NCBI RefSeq assembly: GCF_052324685.1
Contig: NC_135221.1
Coordinates: 6,927,375-6,991,374, forward strand
Direction: 5' to 3'
DNA length: 64,000 nt
From: Brachyhypopomus gauderio
Lineage: Eukaryota > Chordata > Actinopteri > Gymnotiformes > Hypopomidae
In this document: positions 31,401-58,243 of the stretch, piece by piece
Numbering within the stretch: position 1 is the stretch's first letter
How the letters are laid out: each line of letters opens with the position of its first letter
The notes under the pieces: model-generated
What the model was told of the DNA's origin: nothing
Database searches by the model: none
The model's input: the letters and a program-made list of their open reading frames with translations, nothing else
Program-made: the position numbers and the translations under genes

Positions 31401-32237
31401 TCACACATACACTCATGCTGGGTTAAAATACATTTTCTTTGTGATTGGTGACTAGACATACAAACCTGGAACGAGCAAACAAAATGCAAAGGCCCAAAGA
31501 TGTTTGAGAACATTTGAAGGTCTTCTTCACAAGGACAGTCACAAAAATAGATACTGGAAGAAAGTCTCGCTGTAGCCTCTAAAAAAGGCAAAACAAATAA
31601 AAACAATACAGATTATTAATAGTCAACTTTCAAAATGCGCCTTTTTGTGTTACACAACTCTTAAAAATAAGTTGCTAGGCTTAATAAAAAAAACCTGCCA
31701 TTCTGGACATGTTCCTCTGACATTCTGAAACACCAAGGACCAGCAGCTGCAACTGTAAACAAGCAAAATTGATTTCTCAATCTAATTAAGTAAACAAATA
31801 AGTAACTGCCTTAATTGCTTCCTCGGACCGGTGTACGTTGGTCGTCTGACAGCCTGCATGCTGTGGACCCGCAGAACCAGCAAGCCCCCTCGGCCGTCTG
31901 GACGAGCACTGCTACGTTTAGACTCAGTGTAATCATTACGGGTCAGAACCATCAGTAACCTGATAACCTGAAAGAAAGTGAACGCAGACACAGTTTCTCC
32001 CAAAAACTAAACACAACTGCTGCATGTCTACGTTGAGCCACACCTCAGTAGTAGAGAGAAGATTAGCTAGATAGCTAACGAGTCATGAAACCCACCCAGT
32101 CAACGTTAACACAGAGAACTCTCCCCCTCTGTAGCTAGAAAGTTGGTTACCACCACAGTTTTATCGTGCTGTGAGAAGAATTCATAATTTAAAAAAGGCC
32201 AATTAGTTTTAACTACCTGCTGCAGTTTAGATGTCAT
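28490..32237 (-). CDS. 14-exon gene, unit 2
   Basis: Colinear with the unit 1 model (offset +14,548 at the 3' end, +14,575 at the 5' end). All splice sites I checked are kept, including the AT-AC intron 30300-30628 and the exon 11 acceptor. Amino-acid differences from unit 1 include NDC to NDY in exon 2, LGLAR to LGQAR in exon 8, and SQETQ to SQGSQ plus DSDAF to DSYAF in the last exon. It appears intact; function unknown. Confidence 0.72.
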
Positions 32238-32239
32238 TT

Positions 32240-33665
32240 TATCATACGTTAGTTATAAGCTAGCTCTCTGGGCACGTGCCGTAAATGGGGACTAGTGGGT
32301 TGTTAATTACTGTAACCAGGGGTGTAGTGGAGGGGGGGGGGGGGTCGCGGGGGGACGCGCCCTTTAGGACTACACCACTGACTGTAACTAAATAATTACT
32401 GTAACCAAGTATATACTGTAACTAAATAATTACTGTAACCAAGTATTTACTGTAACTAAATAATTACTGTAACCAAGTAATTACTGTAACTAAATTAGCT
32501 AGCATCAGAGCTTGAAGGAGGTTTCATGTTTAAAATAACCTAATACATAAGCAGGGTTGCCAACTCTCACACATTGAGCATGAGACACACGCATTTGACT
32601 GTCTTCACACGCTCTCACGCCACACATCCGATTTCTCACGCCGAAAAAAAATCTAGTTTATTTACCTCTGATTCAATGAGTTACTAGTTCGCTCTGGTGC
32701 CAACCACTGGCGATCGATCGATCGCGATATAATACTTAATTTGTGTCCATTTTACCATTTTACATTCGCCACACCCCCCCTTATCTCAATATGGACTTAG
32801 CCTTAAATTCTATAGTAATCTTAACACCAGACCACCTCTTTAAAAGGCTTCCCTGTAAAAAGTGATAGTCAGAACGCAGATAAATCCTTCACAAGATTTA
32901 TAGACTTATATTCCACTCTAAAGTTTGCTAGACTCACCTTATCAAGCTGTCTAATGTATCCTTCAGTGAAGCGTTTTCATTTGCATGTAATGATGGGTAT
33001 TTGTGTACGTCTGTGTGCGTGTTCATGTCTATGTGTGTGTGTGTGTGTTTACATTCTTGTTTTCAGCCTAGTCATCTGCTGATCATGATTTCCTCACATG
33101 AATGCAGGGATGTTTCGTAGCAATTACAAGCGGATTTCTGCATGTCATGAGTTTTTTGTTAGTTTCATGTGTATCTATAGTGTGTAAGGCTAATTATATA
33201 GACCGAGGATGCAGAAGTCTGAGCTCAGCCAATGAGATTACAAAGACCTAGAATTCTATGCAATGCTATGTAAATGTCAGAAACAAATAAATAAACAAAG
33301 AACTCATTTGCATCTATTTTAATTGTGCAATATGAATATTTGACAACAGTTTATTAACTAAAACTTTAACTTATTAACTTATTCTACATAATAGTTCATC
33401 GATCACAACAATACTAATAATCCAGAATATAATGATTTGTAATGTATGCACCAAATCCATCGATTCTTATTATTTACAGTATCTACAAGCTGGATTCAGA
33501 GATACATGAAAGGTATCACAACATAAATAATACATAAATAATAATTGCCTTTACAACATAAATAATAAATATATATAACATTAAATAACTTTTTTTTTTT
33601 TTTTTTTTTTGGAGCAAGCACATTCAGTTCAGGAATCTTCACAATGCTGGCACAGCATCTGGATG
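32240..33665. other. Spacer of unit 2
   Basis: Contains the same set as unit 1: the mini-element with G-run near 32320-32385, the 34-bp minisatellite, the truncated GCAGGGTTGCC element (about 32555-32780), a shorter (TG)n near 33032-33047 and a 21-T tract (33590-33610) marking the PABP poly(A) remnant. No additional gene. Confidence 0.75.
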
Positions 33666-35657
<1,992 letters not shown>

Positions 35658-36010
35658 TTACGAGGGTCGACGCTCGTAGACCACCTATACTACTTCACAG
35701 CCAATTCAAACCGCTACAATTTTTAAAAGTGACTTAACATTTTTCAAATGCTTGCGTCGTTTAAAATGTCTTTAAAAGAAAGCGTCACTACATAATAATG
35801 GGTAACTAACAACCAAGACGTCGAAACTCGGCCGTTCTCTAGTTGGGCCTGTTGCTAACGCGTCTAGCGCCACAGCAACGCGTGATTAGCTGCTGTGCTG
35901 GGTCTCCGTCATAAATCCAGTTCAGTTGGGGTCGTTCAGAACAGCCGGGGTTTCGGCCAACATAAATATTCTTTTGACAGTATGTGAGTGCTTTTTTAAT
36001 ATATACATTT

Positions 36011-36337
36011 GCAGGGTTGCCAACTCTCACGCATTGAGCGTGAGATACACGCATTTGACTGTCTTCACACGCTCACATGCCACACTTCCGATTTCTCACG
36101 ACGAAAAAAAATCTATGGTCCATAGTTTATTTACCTCTGATTCATATCTATGATTAAATGAGTTACTAGTTCGCTCTGGTGCCAACCACTGTCGATCGAT
36201 CGATCGATCGCGATAATATAATACTTAATTTGTGTCCATTTTACACCCCCCCCCCCCCCCCCGTCAACAATTTACACTCGCCACCCCCCCAGGTTCAAAT
36301 CTCACTCCAAGTGATCTTGAAAAGTTGACAACCCTGC
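36011..36337. mobile_element. GCAGGGTTG-terminus transposon, unit 2
   Basis: Same element as at 21446-21770 with both inverted termini. The internal C-run is slightly longer. Confidence 0.8.
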
Positions 36338-38431
36338 ATAAATACACAAATACATACACATATCGATATCTGCTCAAACAAAAAATGGTTTTATTTCTCA
36401 TGTTGGAATTTTGGCGTGAATATGAAATTGACCACACGGATCCTGTAAAATTATTTCCCACCTAAACTTTATATACTATTTCTAATCATACTGAGCCCAT
36501 TCATTATTATTATTATAGTAGCCACATTTATCACTGAGTTTTTGTCAGTTTTATTAAATTTACTCCAGCCATATTACCCTATTAGCCAGACTTGATCAGC
36601 GTTATTACATCATCCATCATTCATAAATCAGTCTAATTATGACTGACCACAGATCAGTATTTCTGCAGCCACATCACGTTTAGCCATGTAATCACTGACC
36701 AGATCAGTGTTCCTGCAACCTCACTCAGCCATCACTCTATTTATGCCTATAACCACCATTCCTGTATCAATGTTTCTTTCCGGCAAAAATTGAAGACACA
36801 AACTACTTTCAACATGACAAAGGGAACATGGAAGTGCATCACATAAACATATTGTAAAAAATGGATCAAAATAAAAATGTGCGGTGATATCTAATCTTAT
36901 TTTATTGGCTGGCAGAAGACGCCTGAGAGGCTGGCAGAAGTCAATTTTACATTCATGGCATTGGATCAGAACTGATGATTCAGTGCAGTTCCTGTAATTC
37001 TTAACAAACGATGCATTCACACAGCCTAACAAAGTGCAAAAAACATAAACAAACAAAAAACTTCAATGTGGACCATTGTAAATATTGGACATTTAATTAT
37101 AGGCCAGATTCATGAACAACTAAGTCTAGTCTTGGACTAAACTGAAGTGCTGATGTTGACTCAGTGTTGCAAATAGTTTTAGTCTAGAATAAGGCTTAAA
37201 CTGGGTCTGGAAATCTGGCCTTATAATAGCTATAATCATTCCATTCACAGTGTGTTTCCTCAGTATGGTCCCAGTTTTAGGCATCAGTATGCCTACTTAT
37301 TAACTCAAACCTGAGAGTCCACATTATTCCAGCACAAATACATGATTTTCATAGCGTTAACTATGACATATTTAAAGAGAAAGGTCATTTCAATAGTTCA
37401 ATTCAATGTATAAGTAAGAAAGCCTATGTAAGATCACTACAGATAAACACATTTACCTGCTTTTGTTAGGGCATAAGCCATTTAAATCTATACATTAAGT
37501 ATATCACACACATCATTCTTTTCAAATTCTAGTTGTAATACAGAATCTGTTCTGGTGTCAGACCTAGATGAATGATACACCTACAGTACATTTTGAGAGG
37601 ACTGTACGTTTTGGTTGTGCCTTTGAGTCTTCAAAGGGCATCACTCAATAATTTATACTAGTCTTAACACTATCTAAGTGTACAGTACATATTTAGTTTT
37701 ATTCCCTGGTTTGGCGTCCTTGTACACAATATAAGGTGCATTTCATCAAGTGTTCCCAAGAGGCTTGTGAGTGGACAGACAGAAAAGTAAAATAAATTTC
37801 ATCTCACTTGAATTATACGGCAGCCACTAGTCATTTGATGACCTAGATTTATATACAGTGTCCAGCAAATTGTAAATATTCTTTTGATGTAGTCAATTTA
37901 CTCTGTATTCTATGCAATTACTTGAGCAGGTGTGCACAGAAAAGAACAGATGGTGGCCACAAAATCACTGAATTGTGAATCAGGATGTCTCAATTTGCAT
38001 AACTATACATCTTGACATACCAAGCACAAAGGCCATTGTGTCATTTTGTGGTTTTCACAGCAGGTGGTGTGATTTTCAAGGTTGCGTGCAATCCAAACTT
38101 GACATGTTCTTAATGTAAGATATACCTTCATGCTCTTATTTAAAGATCGTATCAAGGAACTTTTTCTCTTGTAAGTTCTCACTTAGCAATAAATAGGTGT
38201 GAAATAAAAAAAATATGGCACATGATTATTCAAACAGTACCAAAACAAAGTAAAATGCCACAAGTACATCACACTTCTGATTTCAAGTGTATTAGGCAGA
38301 CGTGGTGCTGGACTTAGGAAGGCTCCGTTGCCACTCCAGAAGTACATGCCTGAATGTTGCAGGTTCCAGTTTCTCATTTTAAGAGTACTCAGAAGCATAT
38401 GGTCCTTTGATTTCACAAGCTTCACATAATT
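36338..38431. other. ADAM19 3' UTR / spacer, unit 2
   Basis: Colinear with unit 1. No gene signal. Confidence 0.4.
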
Positions 38432-42584
<4,153 letters not shown>

Positions 42585-42588
42585 CTGA

Positions 42589-42590
<2 letters not shown>

Positions 42591-42676
<86 letters not shown>
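42591..42676. repeat. (AG)n microsatellite near the unit 2/3 border
   Basis: About 43 AG units, the longest of the three tracts at this position, about 53 bp from the border. Confidence 0.95.
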
Positions 42677-42682
<6 letters not shown>

Positions 42683-43400
42683 ATGAATGGGTAGACACAG
42701 AGATGATTTATGATGCCTGCGACAGTTTCATGTGCCATTCTTCCACCGAACCCAAATAAACCTCTAGTGACTCTACTTGCAATGTTATTCTTATGGAGAA
42801 GTTAACATCATGTGAAATATTTGCGCTAACAAACATGTTTCTGCACACTCTCAAATAAAACAACTTAAATCTTTACGCTTGTTTTAACCTTAACCTTTCG
42901 CTGAAACAGATGGGCCTAAATCTTTATCACAGTAAAGGCCGTTACGTTGGCGCCACGGTGTGGCAATAATTGAAACTACATGTATGCTATCAGTGCAAAC
43001 TCATGAATGTTAAATAGTTAATTTCTAACATGTTAGGACAACAAAATAAAACCCAAATTATAATGTTGGAAAACAAAAATAACACAACAATCTACAGTAT
43101 TGTAATAAAATAACCAGTAAAAAGCTTTTTTAAATACCCACTAAAATATTTTCTACTAACAGAAACATGTTTAATGAACAAACAATTTTGGTAACCCAAA
43201 TCTTCAGTCCTGACAGTTTTAATCCCACTCAGACAGATTTTCAATCTCCTGAAGCCATTCTCTGTCAACCTAAACAAACAAGGGTAGCATACAGTCACTT
43301 GAACAAAAATATAACTGAAGACAGAACTACTGACACAAAAATCATAATGGATAATATTCCTAGCTTTAGATTTAAGGAATGCAAGTGCCATGCATCATAA

Positions 43401-46400
43401 TCATAACTTCTCATTGTTCACCTGTTGTTTTTTCAACTCAGTATTGCTTAAGGAAGGGGTCGACGACTCTGCTAAGCCCATGTTGACAAGCTCCCTCTGG
43501 GATCCTCGTGACCATTGCATCTGGTTGTCCAGAGTCTCCCAAATGTTGCTCTCAAAGGCATACGAGTCCCCAGCGGTGAACTCTGAGCACTGCCTTTTGG
43601 AGCACGACGGTGTCTCCTCCTCCTCCTCCTCTTCTTCGTGCGTTCTTTTGCTTGGAAGCCCTGGATAGCCAAACATACAGACAAAACTGCCCTAGTTTAA
43701 TAAATAGCGATGGCCATAACGAATGATTACGATTGGACAACGGTTGAATACACTGTTACTGTAAGTCATGTAAAATTACATAGTGTGCAGTGTGCTGTTG
43801 CTACTGTTGGACCATACACAAGTACAGGGGAAACGTCACTTGCCATTTTCAGGTTCCTCATGGCTGTTCCACTCAGACATAATCGTCTCTGAAGCCTAGC
43901 AGAAAGAAATCAGAAAATATGCAAATCACAAACAAATGTAGCACATTTGATTGGCATAACCATCATCTTGCCTTTTCTAACACAAACAATTCACAAACAG
44001 TACAAGAAGGTAAGTGTAGTGTTTAGGCAGCAAAAAAACCTTTTCAGAAGTACATCTGCTTCTGGAAACAAATCGCCCATTTATGACTCTCTGAAGTTTT
44101 TGATGTAAGGGTAAAGACAGGTCATAGCTGCTCTGCACCTAAAACAGACACATACGATAATGTTTTGGACATACATGAACAAATGACATTAAAGTTCAAG
44201 CTTAAGGCTGACTATGTACTATCTGTCAGATTTGATTTCAACAGCCACGTGAAGTGTACCTTCATGGTAGTCAGACAGGCGGTGTGAAAATCGACACTGC
44301 TACTGCTGCTCACAATACTCTTCACAGAGCTCAGAATCACCGACATGGCAGACAAGCCAAATGCAGCTGTGAGCTGTGAGAATATATGAAGTTAAATTAA
44401 ATGAATGGTGTCAAAACGTCTTGCCTTGTTTCTTTTTAGAAATCCCCTGAGGGCACTTTTCAGTAACGACTGCAGGGCTGATCTTACTTTGTCATCATTG
44501 TACCAAAGCACCTTGTCCAAACATCTCTCTAAAGTTTCTTCACTCCCTTAATATAATGTAAAAGGTAAAACAGACAGTGGTTACAACAAACGAAAATCCA
44601 CTGCAGGTAAACTACAGACCCAGGAAGCATTACAAATGCAGGATGAACTGGGTCTAGCCGCTGCAGCAGGACTCACTGATCTGAACCGTACCGATGACGT
44701 CAGAGAGCTGGGAGTGGAAGGGGTCTCTGTACTCGAAGAGAAGGAAAAGCATGACAGTCTGCTGCACGGTGTGCTCAGGCTCAACCCGCCTCCCCTGCGG
44801 TTGAGTGTCGTCCTCATCGTCTACAGAAAACTCCACCTCACAGGACACAGATCCTAGATAGACAAAAAAAGCCACATACTTTGAGCATCACATGAACTAA
44901 ACACCTTTTACAAAGGGGATTGTTGATTATTTTTTTTTGTGTTACTGAGGAGATGGCCTTCCTTAGTGTTCCCCCTCAAACCGAACCCTGTACGTATATT
45001 ACCCTGACCGCTTTGCGACTCTGCGTGGCGGACTCGAGCCAGCCCCAGCTCCACCCAGGCCGGGGAGTCAGCCAGGCTGTGGAGGAAGCTCAGCTGGGTC
45101 GCCCCTTCTCCTCTCTTCAGAGGAACACCACTGGGACTGTACACCAACACGTGACACGGATGTTAAGGTACAACTGCTCACAAGTCGAGGCAAAGCAAGT
45201 TCATTTGCTCATTAAGACATGACATAAGATGACATCACCATCATTGTAGTAAGATAATGTAGTGGAGAGAAGATATAATACCCTTGTTATTGTTATATGC
45301 CTCAATTATATATGTTATATATGCCTCAATTCAGTCATATCAAATTAACAAGGCTGCTGTAACAGTATGTGCTCATTAGCACAACATAATTATGCACACC
45401 CCAAAACTGAGGGATGCCATAACTGTATCTAAAAAATACACTCTGCCAGTGACAGTTATCTTTACATTACAAAGGATATGTGTATATGTGAAAGTCGAGT
45501 TGGCCAGTTAGGGTACTGGTCCATACAGGGCCTGAGGGTGGCCAGGGTAGCCATACTCAACTCTCCACACAACCCTGCCTCCATGACTTCAGAAGGCAGT
45601 AGGAGAGCCACTCTCTCCCCCAAAACAGGGTGCATTCTCGTACATGTAGGGAGGCATGCCATGGTGAACGGAGTCCTTTGGAGAAAAGTATCACAGATAG
45701 CAAGGTTTGATCTTCAGAGTTTTAAGTTAATCAATTATTAATAGCCTGACTTTGTGATTATCAAAAATATGTGAAAACTGTATTAGGTGAATAAAATTCC
45801 AAACTGTGCCATGTGGTTTTTATAGAAATAAGGACTAACTGGGAAAATATGGTACTGTCCATGGAAATGGCATGATCCATAAGTGAAAGTCTATTCTTGG
45901 CTCTATAAGGGAAAAAATTGCAATAATTAGCTGGTAGCACAGTGGGACTATGGAACAACAAGGGTGACTGCCATTTAATTTGACCTGAATACTTGGCTGT
46001 GTGAGTGTTCTTTATCCCTGACTTTGAAGACAATCGTGACCTATATTAGATAAAGAATGATTGAAACCCAGTTTCACTAGTGTGGTTAGCCAGAAGTCAT
46101 GTTAAAACTACTGTGTTTAGAATGACCAGTCCCTGACCTTACCTTAGCATTAACAAGACTGAGTCTTTGAAGAAATGTTGCAGTAGCGGCCTCCGTTTCC
46201 TGCTTGTCCTGGTCGTCCTATAAGAAACCAAATTAATCTGATGGATCTGCATCACACATACACTCATGCTGGGTTAAAATACATTTTCTTTGTGATTGGT
46301 GACTAGACATACAAACCTGGAACGAGCAAACAAAATGCAAAGGCCCAAAGATGTTTGAGAACATTTGAAGGTCTTCTTCACAAGGACAGTCACAAAAATA

Positions 46401-47088
46401 GATACTGGAAGAAAGTCTCGCTGTAGCCTCTAAAAAAGGCAAAACAAATAAAAACAATACAGATTATTAATAGTCAACTTTCAAAATGCGCCTTTTTGTG
46501 TTACACAACTCTTAAAAATAAGTTGCTAGGCTTAATAAAAAAAACCTGCCATTCTGGACATGTTCCTCTGACATTCTGAAACACCAAGGACCAGCAGCTG
46601 CAACTGTAAACAAGCAAAATTGATTTCTCAATCTAATTAAGTAAACAAATAAGTAACTGCCTTAATTGCTTCCTCGGACCGGTGTACGTTGGTCGTCTGA
46701 CAGCCTGCATGCTGTGGACCCGCAGAACCAGCAAGCCCCCTCGGCCGTCTGGACGAGCACTGCTACGTTTAGACTCAGTGTAATCATTACGGGTCAGAAC
46801 CATCAGTAACCTGATAACCTGAAAGAAAGTGAACGCAGACACAGTTTCTCCCAAAAACTAAACACAACTGCTGCATGTCTACGTTGAGCCACACCTCAGT
46901 AGTAGAGAGAAGATTAGCTAGATAGCTAACGAGTCATGAAACCCACTCAGTCAACGTTAACACAGAGAACTCTCCCCCTCTGTAGCTAGAAAGTTGGTTA
47001 CCACCACAGTTTTATCGTGCTGTGAGAAGAATTCATAATTTAAAAAAGGCCAATTAGTTTTAACTACCTGCTGCAGTTTAGATGTCAT
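43401..47088 (-). pseudogene. 14-exon gene, unit 3; exon 11 splice site deleted
   Basis: Colinear with units 1 and 2 except for a 59-bp deletion at 44353/44354. It removes the first 17 nt of exon 11 (which begins SQERLQS in unit 1) together with its AG acceptor and upstream intron. Exon 11 should be skipped or joined through a cryptic site. Exons 10 and 12 are in compatible phase 0, so clean skipping would lose 37 residues and keep the frame. The AT-AC intron (45151-45479) is intact. A DFRTAC to DFHTAC change lies in the same exon. Confidence 0.75.
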
Positions 47089-47883
47089 TTTATCATACGT
47101 TAGTTATAAGCTAGCTCTCTGGGCACGTGCCGTAAATGGGGACTAGTGGGTTGTTAATTACTGTAACCAGGGGTGTAGTGGAGGGGGGGGGGGGGGGGGT
47201 CGCGGGGGGACGCGCCCTTTAGGACTACACCACTGACTGTAACTAAATAATTACTGTAACCAAGTATATACTGTAACTAAATAATTACTGTAACCAAGTA
47301 TTTACTGTAACTAAATAATTACTGTAACCAAGTAATTACTGTAACTAAATTAGCTAGCATCAGAGCTTGAAGGAGGTTTCATGTTTAAAATAACCTAATA
47401 CATAAGCAGGGTTGCCAACTCTCACACAATGAGCACGAGACACACGCATTTGACTGTCTTCACACGCTCTCACGCCACACATCCGATTTCTCACGCCGAA
47501 AAAAAATCTAGTTTATTTACCTCTGATTCAATGAGTTACTAGTTCGCTCTGGTGCCGACCACTGGCGATCGATCGATCGCGATATAATACTTAATTTGTG
47601 TCCATTTTACCATTTTACATTCGCCACACCCCCCCTTATCTCTATATGGACTTAACCTTAAAAATCTATAGTAATCTTAACACCAGACCACCTCTTTAAA
47701 AGGCTTCCCTGTAAAAAGTGATAGTCAGAACGCAGATAAATCCTTCACAAGATTTATAGACTTATATTCCACTCTAAAGTTTGCTAGACTCACCTTATCA
47801 AGCTGTCTAATGTATCCTTCAGTGAAGCGTTTTCATTTGCATGTAATGATGGGTATTTGTGTACGTCTGTGTGCGTGTTCATG

Positions 47884-47914
<31 letters not shown>

Positions 47915-48531
47915 TTACATTCTTGTTTTCAGCCTAGTCATCTGCTGATCATGATTTCCTCACATGAATGCAGGGATGTTTCGTAGCAATTACAAGCGGA
48001 TTTCTGCATGTCATGAGTTTTTTGTTAGTTTCATGTGTATCTATAGTGTGTAAGGCTAATTATATAGACCGAGGATGCAGAAGTCTGAGCTCAGCCAATG
48101 AGATTACAAAGACCTAGAATTCTATGCAATGCTATGTAAATGTCAGAAACAAATAAATAAACAAAGAACTCATTTGCATCTATTTTAATTGTGCAATATG
48201 AATATTTGACAACAGTTTATTAACTAAAACTTTAACTTATTAACTTATTCTACATAATAGTTCATCGATCACAACAATACTAATAATCATGAATATAAAG
48301 ATTTGTAATGTATGCACCAAATCCATTGATTCTTATTATTTACAGTATCTACAAGCTGGATTCAGAGATACATGAAAGGTATCACAACATAAATAATACA
48401 TAAATAATAATTGCCTTTACAACATAAATAATAAATATATATAACATTAAATAACTTTTTTTTTTTTTTTTTTTTTGGAGCAAGCACATTCAGTTCAGGA
48501 ATCTTCACAATGCTGGCACAGCATCTGGATG
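47089..48531. other. Spacer of unit 3
   Basis: As in unit 1: mini-element with the longest G-run of the four units near 47183-47199, 34-bp minisatellite, truncated GCAGGGTTGCC element from about 47406, (TG)n near 47888-47913 and the PABP poly(A) remnant (about 48456-48476). Confidence 0.75.
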
Positions 48532-50523
<1,992 letters not shown>

Positions 50524-50876
50524 TTACGAGGGTCGACGCTCGTAGACCACCTATACTACTTCACAGCCAATTCAAACCGCTACAATTTTTAAAAGTGACT
50601 TAACATTTTTCAAATGCTTGCGTCGTTTAAAATGTCTTTAAAAGAAAGCGTCACTACATAATAATGGGTAACTAACAACCAAGACGTCGAAACTCGGCCG
50701 TTCTCTAGTTGGGCCTGTTGCTAACGCGTCTAGCGCCACAGCAACGCGTGATTAGCTGCTGTGCTGGGTCTCCGTCATAAATCCAGTTCAGTTGGGGTCG
50801 TTCAGAACAGCCGGGGTTTCGGCCAACATAAATATTCTTTTGACAGTATGTGAATGCTTTTTTAATATATACATTT

Positions 50877-51200
50877 GCAGGGTTGCCAACTCTCACGCAT
50901 TGAGCGTGAGATACACGCATTTGACTGTCTTCACACGCTCACATGCCACACTTCCGATTTCTCACGACGAAAAAAAAATCTATGGTCCATAGTTTATTTA
51001 CCTCTGATTCATATCTATGATTAAATGAGTTACTAGTTCGCTCTGGTGCCAACCACTGTCGATCGATCGATCGATCGCGATAATATAATACTTAATTTGT
51101 GTCCATTTTACACCCCCCCCCCCCCGTCAACAATTTACACTCGCCACCCCCCCAGGTTCAAATCTCACTCCAAGTGATCTTGAAAAGTTGACAACCCTGC
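50877..51200. mobile_element. GCAGGGTTG-terminus transposon, unit 3
   Basis: Same element as at 21446-21770 with both inverted termini and a short C-run. Confidence 0.8.
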
Positions 51201-53294
51201 ATAAATACACAAATACTTACACATATCGATATCTGCTCAAACAAAAAATGGTTTTATTTCTCATGTTGGAATTTTGGCGTGAATATGAAATTGACCACAC
51301 GGATCCTGTAAAATTATTTCCCACCTAAACTTTATATACTATTTCTAATCATACTGAGCCCATTCATTATTATTATTATAGTAGCCACATTTATCACTGA
51401 GTTTTTGTCAGTTTTATTAAATTTACTCCAGCCATATTACCCTATTAGCCAGACTTGATCAGCGTTATTACATCATCCTTCATTCATAAATCAGTCTAAT
51501 TATGACTGACCACAGATCAGTATTTCTGCAGCCACATCACGTTTAGCCATGTAATCACTGACCAGATCAGTGTTCCTGCAACCTCACTCAGCCATCACTC
51601 TATTTATGCCTATAACCACCATTCCTGTATCAATGTTTCTTTCCGGCAAAAATTGAAGACACAAACTACTTTCAACATGACAAAGGGAACATGGAAGTGC
51701 ATCACATAAACATATTGTAAAAAATGGATCAAAATAAAAATGTGCGGTGATATCTAATCTTATTTTATTGGCTGGCAGAAGACGCCTGAGAGGCTGGCAG
51801 AAGTCAATTTTACATTCATGGCATTGGATCAGAACTGATGATTCAGTGCAGTTCCTGTAATTCTTAACAAACGATGCATTCACACAGCCTAACAAAGTGC
51901 AAAAAACATAAACAAACAAAAAACTTCAATGTGGACCATTGTAAATATTGGACATTTAATTATAGGCCAGATTCATGAACAACTAAGTCTAGTCTTGGAC
52001 TAAACTGAAGTGCTGATGTTGACTCAGTGTTGCAAATAGTTTTAGTCTAGAATAAGGCTTAAACTGGGTCTGGAAATCTGGCCTTATAATAGCTATAATC
52101 ATTCCATTCACAGTGTGTTTCCTCAGTATGGTCCCAGTTTTAGGCATCAGTATGCCTACTTATTAACTCAAACCTGAGAGTCCACATTATTCCAGCACAA
52201 ATACATGATTTTCATAGCATTAACTATGACATATTTAAAGAGAAAGGTCATTTCAATAGTTCAATTCAATGTATAAGTAAGAAAGCCTATGTAAGATCAC
52301 TACAGATAAACACATTTACCTGCTTTTGTTAGGGCATAAGCCATTTAAATCTATACATTAAGTATATCACACACATCATTCTTTTCAAATTCTAGTTGTA
52401 ATACAGAATCTGTTCTGGTGTCAGACCTAGATGAATGATACACCTACAGTACATTTTGAGAGGACTGTACGTTTTGGTTGTGCCTTTGAGTCTTCAAAGG
52501 GCATCACTCAATAATTTATACTAGTCTTAACACTATCTAAGTGTACAGTACATATTTAGTTTTATTCCCTGGTTTGGCGTCCTTGTACACAATATAAGGT
52601 GCATTTCATCAAGTGTTCCCAAGAGGCTTGTGAGTGGACAGACAGAAAAGTAAAATAAATTTCATCTCACTTGAATTATACGGCAGCCACTAGTCATTTG
52701 ATGACCTAGATTTATATACAGTGTCCAGCAAATTGTAAATATTCTTTTGATGTAGTCAATTTACTCTGTATTCTATGCAATTACTTGAGCAGGTGTGCAC
52801 AGAAAAGAACAGATGGTGGCCACAAAATCACTGAATTGTGAATCAGGATGTCTCAATTTGCATAACTACACATCTTGACATACCAAGCACAAAGGCCATT
52901 GTGTCATTTTGTGGTTTTCACAGCAGGTGGTGTGATTTTCACTGTTGCGTGCAATCCAAACTTGACATGTTCTTAATGTAAGATATACCTTCATGCTCTT
53001 ATTTAAAGATCGTATCAAGGAACTTTTTCTCTTGTAAGTTCTCACTTAGCAATAAATAGGTGTGAAATAAAAAAAATATGGCACATGATTATTCAAACAG
53101 TACCAAAACAAAGTAAAATGCCACAAGTACATCACACTTCTGATTTCAAGTGTATTAGGCAGACGTGGTGCTGGACTTAGGAAGGCTCCGTTGCCACTCC
53201 AGAAGTACATGCCTGAATGTTGCAGGTTCCAGTTTCTCATTTTAAGAGTACTCAGAAGCATAAGGTCCTTTGATTTCACGAGCTTCACATAATT
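51201..53294. other. ADAM19 3' UTR / spacer, unit 3
   Basis: Colinear with unit 1. No gene signal. Confidence 0.4.
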
Positions 53295-57449
<4,155 letters not shown>

Positions 57450-57457
57450 CTGAAGAC

Positions 57458-57462
<5 letters not shown>

Positions 57463-57482
<20 letters not shown>
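57463..57482. repeat. Short (AG)n tract near the unit 3/4 border
   Basis: About 10 AG units, against about 27 and about 43 at the same place in units 1 and 2. Confidence 0.9.
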
Positions 57483-57489
<7 letters not shown>

Positions 57490-58243
57490 ATGAATGGGTA
57501 GACACAGAGATGATTTATGATGCCTGCGGCAGTTTCATGTGCCGTTCTTCCACCGAACCCAAATAAACCTCTAGTGACTCTACTTGCAATATCACAGGAA
57601 AATTCAGTTCTGACTTTGAGTTCAAAGTTATTCTTATGGAGAAGTTAACATCATGTGAAATATTTGCGCTAACAAACATGTTTCTGCACACTCTCAAATA
57701 AAACAACTTAAATCTTTACGCTTGTTTTAACCTTAACCTTTCGCTGAAACAGATGGGCCTAAATCTTTATCACAGTAAAGGCCGTTACGTTGGCGCCACG
57801 GTGTGGCAATAATTGAAACTACATGTATGCTATCAGTGCAAACTCATGAATGTTAAATAGTTAATTTCTAACATGTTAGGACAACAAAATAAAACCCAAA
57901 TTATAATGTTGGAAAACAAAAATAACACAACAATCTACAGTATTGTAATAAAATAACCAGTAAAAAGCTTTTTTAAATACCCACTAAAATATTTTCTACT
58001 AACAGAAACATGTTTAATGAACAAACAATTTTGGTAACCCAAATCTTCAGTCCTGACAGTTTTAATCCCACTCAGACAGATTTTCAATCTCCTGAAGCCA
58101 TTCTCTGTCAACCTAAACAAACAAGGGTAGCATACAGTCACTTGAACAAAAATATAACTGAAGACAGAACTACTGACACAAAAATCATAATGGATAATAT
58201 TCCTAGCTTTAGATTTAAGGAATGCAAGTGCCATGCATCATAA

